A stretch of 64,000 bases of DNA from Branchiostoma lanceolatum (taxonomy: Eukaryota; Chordata; Leptocardii; Amphioxiformes; Branchiostomatidae), in assembly GCF_035083965.1 (NCBI RefSeq), contig NC_089727.1, positions 9,367,501 through 9,431,500 on the forward strand. The letters run 5' to 3'. The stretch's first letter is position 1; each line of letters starts with the position of its first letter. A program made the translations under genes and the position numbers. This document shows positions 47,015 to 59,000 of this stretch, piece by piece. The notes below the pieces were generated by a model. The model saw only the letters and a list, made by a program, of their open reading frames with translations, searched no databases and was not told the origin of the DNA.

Positions 47015-50000
47015 CTAGGCGACTGGATTCCTGGGAACCATTTCTGTTGCAACAAGGGAGTCCTCTGGGTCATAAAGATGTTCTGCAACAAACACATGAA
47101 CTGATTTAGGGATACTGAACTTAATTCCTTTCAAATATCAAGAATATAGGTAGAATCTCCTGAAATTCAATATGGGTACCAAATTTTTCCCCATGGTCTA
47201 AATAAGTACATGCCCTTTGCAAGGAATAGCTACCAAATCCTACCAACACAAATTCTTTTGCACTTTAAACAATAAGTAATTGATACCGAGAAGTTCAACT
47301 TAATCTCAAAGTAACCTTTTAGGGTATAAAGACATCAGCATGTCTAAAGGTCACAATGGACTTTTTAGCTCACAAAACTTGCTGTAGAGCCTTCTTAGCT
47401 CTAAGGTGGATTTTAACAGACCTCCACTTGAGCATTTCCAGACACAGTTAAAAATTTTACTACAGCTGCTAATAAAGATGAATTCACCCAAGACGTTTAC
47501 CTCTAATTTGTATGTGATTGACAATTGCAATCCGCCAAAAAAACAGGAAGAAATTGTCAATTTAGCTGGAAAGCTCATCTGTGCTGATAGAATTCATTCT
47601 GTAGCAGGTTCAAACTATAATTTAAAACATAACCTTTTTTAGAAGTAAAAGAAGTCGTATCCATCAGGGCCTTACAACTATCGCTGAACAAAGACGGCAG
47701 ACGCTATAAACTTTCTGCAATATTTGGTTCATTGAGTAGACAAATACCTGACATGCTGTTTAGTTGAACAGTTATATTTTTGCGTTTCGGCGCATGCGCG
47801 CCGGAACGCATTGTCCTGGCTTTTACCTTCAAGCAAGGACCAGGGAAGCTTGGTTCAACACTGTGTCGCACACAATAAGACCTTATATGGCAATACGTTC
47901 TCAAATCCTTGTATAGCCGTTGCCTTATATGGCAAGAGAGCACGAAAAGGCAGGCAGGCTAGATTTGCATGTGACACAGGAGGGCGACCGCATGTAACTG
48001 CTACAACTGTTCGGAAATATCATTGCATTGTGGTTTCGGACTTTGATATCCTGAAAAATGACCATATTACATCTATTCCACAAGATTGCAGAAGAAAAAA
48101 AATGATTTCGTCAAGAAAACGAGCAAAAATCGGCATAAATGATACCATATAGTGAGTTTATAGCATTACGTCCAAAGTAAGTAAGGACGTACCGCAGCTT
48201 GGCCGATCTGGCAACGCGAAGCACTTCGGACCCAGAAGATCCGGGTTCGTGTCCGTGCATGAATTTTTTTTTCTTTTTAGATATTGAATATCAAAAATAT
48301 ATATTGATATTATATTAATCTATCAATATCATATTTATGAATATCATTTTTTTCATTAATAAATAAAGAAATATTTTATATTTGTTATTCTTAAATATTC
48401 ATTTAATATATACAAGGCCTTTGTCTTATGAACAGGACTTCATAGATTCCAAACCCGGCATTCGAATTTTTCTGTTCATTGTAATGGAAAATACCGTGCA
48501 GCGGCTCCTATGCGCGGTAAGATGATTCTTGCAAAACACTCGCCACTAAACTTCTATCCCCGATGTAAACAGAGGCTCTTGATGTTGTTTGCAAAACAGC
48601 GATTCTTTGTTACAGTAGCAAATGCTCCATTGTTCAGTATCGACTTCATTCAGACAACACGGACGTGGAAAGTGGCGCCCCTCGGCACAAAACTATGGGA
48701 ATTTTCATGAATTTTAGCAAAATTACCCAGGAAAATAAGGAAGAAATGTTGTAAATGCGGAAACCAGAATAATACGGATGAGGTAGCTGTTGATTTGTTT
48801 GACATTTGGTAGTCATTTTAGATAGAACCTTAGCTGTTATGAACTTCTATTTCACTTAATTACCATAGTGCTGATGATTCAATGGTGCTTTTTCAAATTT
48901 TATGTTTTATTGCGTGCCATGTACATAATTACATTGATAGCTTTTATAATGAGCCTATTATACATTTTACAAATAAGCACAAGTTGTAGGCCAAGACCAG
49001 CTTTTTCAAAAGCACTTAAGTTAGTGACGTAACTTCAAAATTGCTTTCCCCAATCTGCCTTTCTCTATTAAAACAGTACTCATTTCCCAAAATGACAATT
49101 TTTCTTATAGACTGAACAGCCCTTGAGTGACTTCCTCTGGCAGATTTTACTTCAAGTAAAGGGAAAAGACAATTCACACTTATAAACGTAGCCGAAACGC
49201 CAGCTTTTTTTAAAAGCTCTTGTTTCCTTTCTGTTGGAAATTCAGTTCAATCCTGCTATAGAAAATTATACTGCATAAATGAAGTACCTGAGGTGTGATC
49301 TACTGTCGGGTTGAGTGCCACGATGAGCCAGCCCAGTATGGCCCCTCCTACCCTCATGGTGTTGATGATTCTCCAGATGTACAGTCTGTTGGCCGCGTCT
49401 GAATCAGTCCTGTAAGGAACCAAGCAAGTCAAGTTGGCAAAGAGATTAAAGCACACATAAAAGAGTGATTTTGTACCTTGTTATGGTCACATACTCAATA
49501 CAAATGTACAGTAATATAAAACCTGTACAAGTTACCACCTCGACCTCTACATAAGGACCACCTGGCCAATGTGACCACTTTTTGCTGGTCTCTTGGAAAA
49601 TTTTTCCCATTGATACAAGCATTAAGACTTCCGTCTATAGTGACCACCTGTCAACATAGACCAGATTTCTTGAGCAGTTTGACAAGCTTGCTAAAGTCAT
49701 GATGCATTCTGTTCCCTGAAACTAGACACAACTGCACACATGTTTCAATAACAACAATAAGAATAGCAATATAATGGACAGAAATAAACTTTTAATTGTT
49801 TGTTAGGCTTACATAGAAAATGATTTCTACGATAATAAATGTCTGCCAAATGTGTTGAGGAAGCTGGTAAGAACCGTGGTCTCACCAGAGGTCCTGGTTG
49901 GTGGTTGCCACGGTTACTGTACTGACGTCTGACGGCAGGACGGTGGGAGTGGCCTCCACAAACAGGCCGATCCTGTCATCTATACTGGCTATACTCACAC

Positions 50001-53000
50001 TGAAGATGATGGAGATCAGATAAACTGGGGGTAAAATTGAGAAAAAAATGACCTTGGGACAAATCAATGAATGACTGTCAGAGGTTGTGTACAATAGATT
50101 CATCCCATAACCCTGCCCACCTCAATTAAAACATAGAAATGCAAAATAAAAACATAGAAATTCAAATATTTAACGGACATGCAACCATTCTCTTATTGGT
50201 CGAACTGCTTATTGCCATTCTCTCATTGGCTGAACTCCTAATTGTGATGGACAGTGAGGATATGTCTATTGTAGGATGGAATTTCTTTTTGGAGAGAGGG
50301 AAACTCATTGTACATTTTACCCCCTTTCATCCTCATCATCCTTTTGGAATATTTCATAACATATGAAAATACATAGAAATCATACACCATTGCCTGCTCA
50401 TACAGTAGATTCCGCATATCTGTATAGCCCATTTGTCAGCGCAAATTATACGACTCCCCGAACTATACGACTGTCCGAACTAGCGATATTGACGTCCCGA
50501 AGGAGGGGAGGGGGGGCGAATTGGATTTTGGGCAAGACACACAATTACGCTAACGCTTTCGCAACTTTATTTTGCAAAATTTTAATCAAAGTACAATCCG
50601 ACCTTTTCGTCGATCTTAACGTCACCATATGGATAAATACGCGATCCATTTTGTTCAGATAAGCCCGAACTGCGTGGGAAACTCCTGCCAAATAAAAAAC
50701 TCCCGCTGCATGTTGATCACGTGAAATCTTACAGTCAACCAATCAGAGCACAGGTTTTTATGACGTAAACGAATCAGCGCGTAGAAAAATGCATATCAAT
50801 GAGTAAACAAAGATGGCCGCCCAGCGTCACCAGACCTTCGTCGCTTTATTTTTGTCTGAAATCGCGACGTAAAATACGATTCATCTACGCTACATAAGCA
50901 GGATTTTCACGGGGAAAGAATCTGAGGAATAGGTTCTCCGTCGAATACGGCCACAAATAACTGTAAATCGCGGCAAAATACAGCGTAGAGGCTCAAATGC
51001 TCCGACAAAAATCGTGTTTTTCTTTTCGTATTTTTGTTCACTTTCGTCGCTTGAGTCTTGAAAAACAGGTTTTGATGAGATCACCGTATGTCAAAGGCAC
51101 CGATATCGATTGTTTGCAAGCATGACAATAGCGAGTAACAAAAGAATGTGATTGTTGAACGGTAGACGGCGTCCCCACTCCCGAAACAACAATTCAAATC
51201 CAAAATTTAGCTGTAGTTGTGGGTCATTTTACGATAAAATCGGACAAGATTCTATACAATACCCCGAACTTTACGATTATGGGCTATACAGATATGCATT
51301 GTTTTTACAATTGAGTGAATGGTAAATGGTTTGGTGTTTTGGAATTCTATACAGAAAGACGAAATATACAGAAAAAAGGTATACAAATAATTGGCATATA
51401 CTGTACAATTTGTTCCTTTCTTTGGCAAGAAAAAAATCCTACCTTAACCTACTATTTTCACAGTTTTGGCAGTGACCGCTCACAACAGTATCAAAACATC
51501 GCAAATATGTGTTTTGTAATTCTACTGTACTACAGAATTGTTCCAGTTGGGAACTTCAAACAATGCAAAAACTTCCTTTTCCCCCCTACCACAAAATAAG
51601 ACCACCCCAAAAGTAAATGCCTTTACAGTACCTAGAATAGAGATAGCACCAGACTGAGGCGTGAGAAGGCTTCGGAAGAACCTGCGGTTGGGACGGGCCA
51701 CGTCATAACTGTAGGAAGCATAAAACCATAAAAATGATAAAAATCACACAATATTTCAGTTTTCCCCACAAATTAGATTTGAGAAACCTTAGAATCAATT
51801 CAAGACATGAATATTACAAAAAATTACACAAAAAGTCAGCTTTGATTAGGGACGTCCCCTTGGATGGAATGAAAGGCCAAAACTTTCAGGTTTGATGAGG
51901 AGAGCCATACCTCGAGCACTCATCGAAAAGAGAAGGGGTCCTTCCTGGTGTGAGTGGATCAAACCTTACTACAGTCTAGTTTTATGTAGCTAGTGGATAT
52001 TCTTTTCTTTTTTTGATACATGTGTTTTGTAAATACTGTATGGGTTGTCTAGCCTGAGACAAACAAACAGTAAATAAACAATTCACCTGTCGAACACAGA
52101 GACTGTACAGATGGCCAGTAGTATGTAGAACAGTGACTGTGCCGGCTGGGCCAGTCGGCTGTACTGCTGGAGGAAGTTCAGGTCTCCCTTCTCCGTCAAC
52201 AGGAAGACCACGATGCAGTGCCACAGCGAGTAACCGGCCAGGATCCCATGGCAGAACAGCGCAAACTTCTTAAACCCTCGATGAGTCGACTGCAGGGGAG
52301 AGATTATAACCCTTAGCAGGCCAAACTACAATATGTACCTCCATTACTATGCAGCAGTATATATGCTTGTGTTATGGAGTAACCATTGCATTCTACTACT
52401 TTCTACAGGTGCAGGTTAAAGACAAATTATTGTCAGCTTTTACTGGGCATATTTTTGTTTGTTTTGGAATATCAAGGGAACTTTATGGACACAACAAATG
52501 TACACATACCATGCCACACGTACGTACACATACTTTTGTAAGGTCCTATACATGTACATCTATTGATACATTAAATTAAAGTAAATACAATCATTAAGAT
52601 TTTAACATAGTAATCATAAGGTATAGGAGTATAAATGTATCACAAAGAAATCTGGTTTCCTTTTTGCAGTTTTTATGGTGACCTGCCACCAATTTAGCAT
52701 TTTCACTTGACGAACATGCATCTCCAATGCATTACTATACTACAGAATTGTTTCAAGCACAAATTCAAAACGCAACAAAAACCTTCTTTTCCCTCCTGCC
52801 ACGAAATACAACCACTGCAAAAGTAAATGAATATACAGTATTTGTAGACAGTAGGGTTTAGTTACCAGTGCCAGTTCCCCTGTAGTCCTGTCTGCCTTGT
52901 CCTGCTCTGCATATTCTTCATCCGTCTCCTGTAACCGTGACAACCGTCGTCGCTGCTCCACCCGGAAACCACCTTATTTGGAACAAGGACAGCATTCAAT

Positions 53001-56000
53001 TTTTGCCAAAACATCATGGGCCGAGCAAATCCATACAATTGGGAGGCAAATATCTAATCATGCAAATGTAGTCGGAAACACTTCCCCAAAGGGCTCTATG
53101 GATTAACAATTATCTGGTAGCTTTGTATGTCAATCATTCTACATGATGTCCCAGGGTCTGGTATGAGGGTAAAAGCACCACTGGTAGTGTGGCAGTGTGT
53201 GTGGTACCCATGTACATGTCTATATGTATGTATGTTTTACATTTTTAGACCCAAGGTCTTATGCTACATGCTTTAGAAAATTACTTTATCTTATTGATTC
53301 TGGCATTCCACATGCGCCTGTTTCTTGCTTGCCTAGCTAAGTGTTCAAAAGGTAAGTGTTCACAGTCCATCAGCAGGGAGCCTTCCGGCGGGGTGTCTCC
53401 TCCGCACACGTAGGCTTTCAGGGTGCGCCTGACCAGTCTGGAGGGGTCCATGCGGAGAATGTGGCCCAGGTACCGGAGTCTCCTACTGCGGATGGCTGAC
53501 ATCAAGTTGTAGTCTGGGTTTGTTGCTGTGTCCCGAAAATGTTTCTTAGTGATCACGTGTAGACATCTGCTGTTGAAACCGTTGACCATTCTTGTGATGT
53601 CCTGCGTCATGTCCCATGCTTCACAGCTGTGGGTGAGGGTTGAACAGACAGAAGATTTGTACAGACGTATCTTCATTGGATGCGGAAGTCTGTGGTCCCT
53701 CCATATATGTTGTAGGGAGCTGAAGCGGGATTGTGCGATGTCCATTCTGTATTTCACATCTGCTCTCTGGTCACCATCACATTGCATGCGGCTTCCAAGA
53801 TAGTCAAATGTGTGGACGTTTTCTAGTTGTTGGCCTTGTAGGGTGACGTGGCCACGTTCCTTTTCCTTGGCAACTCTCTTCTGGCGCTGTACTTCCTTGT
53901 CCGCGAGGCTACCGGCACGTGACCGGGTGTTGGCGGTGGAGGGGTGATGTAGGCACCAGCGACTCCGGTGAATGGCTAGCCCTCTTTTTGTTGGAAAATC
54001 TCTTGTGCAATCTGGGCATTTGTGTTTTAGGTTCAAGGCAGCTACCTCGGCCTCTGTCGTCGTTGATACACGGTCTTTACGGTGTATGTGCATGGCTTTT
54101 GTTTTTGGGACTGTCCCATGTCTATATATTTACCAGGGAAAAAGGGAGTCCTCATCATCAGGGCATCCCCTGCAACAGGAGAGCATCTAATTTCTTTGTT
54201 TTCTTCGTGTAGGGCGTCCAGAGAACTCCCTAGTGCCCTTCTACATATAGCTATTAGCCTGATGTCCACACACCTAGAAATATGAACACTGTACTTACTT
54301 TTGCAACAAAACACAGTTACCCATTGACAAGCAACTGGATAAAATTTTGAAGCAGTCAGACGTTTCAGACAGCATCTGCTATCTTTCCTCGGTGACTATC
54401 ACCTCGATATCATTAACATTCCAATTCAGAGCTTTGGTATGGGAAGTGGTTCTTCTTTCCATTAGACATTGACAAAAGATAGCGGATACTGTCTGAAACG
54501 TCTGACAGCTTCAAAATTTTATCCAGTTGCTTGAGTAACTGTTTTTTGGCATATCTTCTTACCTGGATGTCTAACCTTTATCAAAGTACTTACTTTTGGT
54601 TTCCACAAAGAGCGGTCCTACAGGCTGGCTGGTCATGGAGGAGACCTTGTGGGGTTTCTGCATGTCTGTGGTCTTGTCACCAACGATGATGTCTTCATCT
54701 GCCACCATGAAGTCTACCGAAACTGTAAACACACGAAACAATTTTCTGGGGCACAATCAAGACACATAAAATGGTGCATTTCCTAGAACACTGCAAATCC
54801 AGCCCTGGCATACTGTTTATTATTTAATTTTCGCAGAGTTTTTTTAAGTTCTCGGTTTTCGCAGTGACCTGTCACTGTGAACCTATCCCACCGCAAACAT
54901 TTGTTCTTTCTTGCATTATTTAAGTTAGTACAACTGTGAACTCAAAGACAATGCACACTCTTGACTTTCACTATAGCTATACCACGCAATTTAAGTGCAG
55001 CAAACTCAAATCTTTTTAATTTGCAGTATACAAACCTTCTCCATCTGCTTGGTAGGCCTCATCAGCTGAAGTCAGGTTAGTCCTGAAAGGAGGAGAGTAC
55101 TGTAAGTCTTCAAACTTTCACAGTGCTTTTATTTTTGTGGTGACCTCTCTGCCGTGAACTTGTGACACCACAAACGTGCGTTTTCATCGAATTACTACGG
55201 TACTACAGAATTGTTTCAACCATGATCATTACAAAACACAGCAAAAACCTCCCTTTCCCTCCAACCACAAAATAAAACCACCACAAAAGTAAATGAATTT
55301 ACAGTAATCATTGGTGACATTTGTTTCATTAAGTCCTTTTTTGTTAGACCCCCCAGCTTAATGTGATCAGCTGTTTTCTAGGATCTTTCATGACAAAGAC
55401 ATGTAAGAACAACATGAAACAGAACTTTGGAGTAGTAGAAGAATCGAAATAATGGTTCTATGAACTTCTATACAACTTCAATAAGCAATAATAGGGTTTG
55501 TAAATGATCACACATTTCTTTACAACTACTTCTTAACATGCTTGAATGCCAAGCAAGTCAATTGATATTACATCAAAACACAAGTCAAGGGACAAAGCAA
55601 GCAGTGCAGTTTTTTTACCTGGCATTTTTCTTCTTTTTCTTCTTCCCAGGCTGGGGACGAGGGGGTCGGGCCTTCTCACCTCCCTCCCCCTCCCCCTCCG
55701 CACTCCCTTCCCCCTCCCCCTCTGGAGCAACAGACATGTCCATATTCAAAGTTTTGTACTAACAAAAATTTCCTGACATAGTATGGCTAGTTCAACAGTT
55801 TGGATGAAGATAATGACAAATCGAGGCCTCAGGAGCAGAGCCATTAACACCCCTTTGTCCTTTTCTGTAACTTTCCCATATCAAACAAAATCTAATCCAA
55901 AAGAAGTACAATATACTTCTTATATTATGATGATGTACCAGGTCTGGATTTGGGTTTCCTACGCTTCTTTCCGGAATCTGGTATCTCATCGATTCCTTCC

Positions 56001-59000
56001 TCGCTCACCGACCTCCGCACACGTGGGGACTTTGTGACGGCTGAAAGAATGAAACCTTAGTATCAGATTCCGTAACTTAAATACAATTACATGTACCTTC
56101 ATTGCCATGATACTTGTTCAACATAGGGTTAACAAGAAACCATCAGAATGTTTATATCATAAATCATGACTACTACAAACTATCTTATATACTGGTACAT
56201 GTAAATATCTAGACCCGGAAAGCTTCCTCATGTACATATATGTGATGCACTGAAAGAAAAACTCAATCTGTACATGTCAAATAAGAATTTTCCGACACAC
56301 ACAATCGGCATACAAAAAATGTCTGAAAACCAAATATCTTGAGAAAGTTCCTTGTTCACATTTGCATGTATACACGAATACATACTTTGATGGAAACATG
56401 CATGCATGACTATGGCCTGTAAAAGAAATTTTACTAATATAGATACTGTGCAGGGGACCCAAGATTACCCTTGAGGTACCCCTGTTCGTTGCAAGGAAGT
56501 TCAACAAAAACATACACAAAGAAGTGACATGAACACTCAAGATATGATTTCCTTATAAATATGTGTTCATGGCTAATGATATGTTTTGTTTATGAAAATG
56601 TGCATATGGCTTATGACATGTGTTGTTTGTGAAAACGTTTATGTGTTTGTAGCTTACACTTGATCTGGGCCTTCCTGGCAGTACGAGGGGAGGGAGTGAC
56701 TCCACTACTCTCACTGGTTTGTGTGAGGAAGGTGGTCACACCTTTATCAAAGTACACAGAGAGAGGGACAGGAAGGAGATAGTAGTAGTCAAGCAGAGAA
56801 AACATACAGAAAAACAACATGTAGGGTGGACAGAAAGATCTAGTACCGCTTTCAAAACTTTTGAAACTGCCATTTTCAAAACTACTATTTCTGAATAATG
56901 TAAAATTCCAGCTGTTAGCATTTTACCAATTGTACAATATTGCACTGCAATGGTTATAGTAAAAAGCTTCTTGTACAATTTTGTAAGTACACACAACTTG
57001 AATGTAACACTGATATTTCTGTTACAAACAACCTTATTGTACACATCAAGACAACAGAAAATATCCAGCATATCTGAAACTTGCACAAATCTTAACCTTC
57101 TCCCTGCTGAAATAGCCTATGGGCACCAATTTTTTTTATTAGAGTTAGGCAGCAGGGAGAAGGCTACAGTTCAATAGAAGCTTACACTATCAACTTTGTA
57201 ATCAACTTCTCAACATGCTCTACAGTGTGTCATATTCCATAGTGCATTTGACATGCCAAACTTCTGCAATTTACAAAACTGACCCTGCCGAGAAATGTTA
57301 CGCTTGGTTTTTGGAGAGGCTGCTGGATTTCTGCCGTTTTCCCCTCGTCTGCCTAAACCATTATCAAGAATGGAGTATGGTTACGAGAAGGGGGAGGGGG
57401 GCAGCAGAAAAACATAAAAAAAGCACAGAATAGAAATGTAGCATGTCGTATTGTAAGTGGGAAAAGTAATCATTATCACATGATAGAAAAACAATGATAA
57501 AGGGGATGTAGCTTTAATGATATATTACAAAGAGTTGAGGACAAACATAAGAACTGAATGCATGATACATACATTGTACATGCATTTATATGTGATAATA
57601 TTAAATACTATGTACAATGGAAAAAAAAATTCAAAAAAGCAAAATGTGATGTATGCATCAAGAAAATCCATTGGTTTATCGATATATGTGGCATACTTGT
57701 ATTGTAATGTAAGTACAGTAAAGTACTGCTTGTAAGCTAATTGTTTTTCCTCTGGAGTTTCTTTGAAACCTATTTTGGGTATTATCAATATCAAATTTCA
57801 TCACATTCAACATTCTTACAAAGCAGCAAATGTCCAATATAACCTGATACAAAATATCATCAACAAACATAGCAGGCTAGCTAGACAAAGGATGGAGGTA
57901 TCAAAAAGACATAGCCTGGAATCCATCCTACTTAAGCTCCAGCCTGTTCTCCGATCGCTTCCCTGAAGAATAGTCTGGCACCTGTACCCTTGAAATGTTT
58001 GGCCCTTACATAATCGTTAACATTCCATTTTAAAGGACCACGCAACACAAAGCCAATCAGAGCTCTCGCTTACATTTCAGATGAACATTCAAATGTCAAA
58101 TGATCGTCTATCAACTGTTGCCAGACTGTTATGAGGAAAAGCAGTGCAAACTGGATACTGTAAATGCATTTAATTTTGCCAGGTTTAATTCTACCATTTG
58201 TCTACGGTAGGGATAAAATGGAGGTATTTGCGATGGTTTTTAGGTCGCAGCTGAAACGAGGGGATAGGCAAGCAAAAGACAAAACAAGCATTTTGCGGTG
58301 GTTTTAATCTTTTTTGCTACGTCACCGCGAAAACTGTGAACATTGATTAAATCATCACAAAAATCGACAGTAGCTCGAATAGGACGAGTTCCAGGCTATG
58401 AAAGGCATGCAGTAGCAGGAAAAGAAGGGAAGGTGCCGGAGAAGAGTACCTCTGTGGTGCCGCCGCCTTTGCCGAGGAGAGACTGCCACCTTGTCTTTCC
58501 CTTCCTCGTCATCCAAAGCTTTGTGCAAGCGTGAGGAAGGGTGGAAGAAGAGAGGCAGAAACGGAGGACAAGTGGTCAAACCCACAGTGAGTGAATACCA
58601 ACTTTGGTGTGAAAAGAGACGGGTGCAATTATAGCAAACTAACTACAGCTTCAGTGCAGATGTTCATAGCACAAAATGACTGAGTTGAAACTTGAAAGAT
58701 TCAAGGAAGGCCATTATATAGGGAATAATGTCCTTGATTCAAGCAAGCTGCCTAACAGAAACATGCATGTACGTAGATAGTAGTCATATACATGTATAAC
58801 ACAAGTTGAATGCTATGTTTGTATTGTTTTCTCTAACCTTGACGCCAGGCCTTCAATCCTTGTCCATATTGTAAAAAATCATACCTAGTACATGTATATT
58901 ATGATTCTATTTGAAACAGCTATAACCTTCATGCATGAATAACACAGTTAACTGTTAGCTTTTTCTTAAACTGTATGAAAAAGAGTTAGATGGAAAATAG

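Noticed and set aside
54042-54314. 90-codon minus frame next to the RT fragment
   Set aside because: No motif and mostly overlaps the upstream edge of the LINE fragment; no evidence that it is a separate gene.
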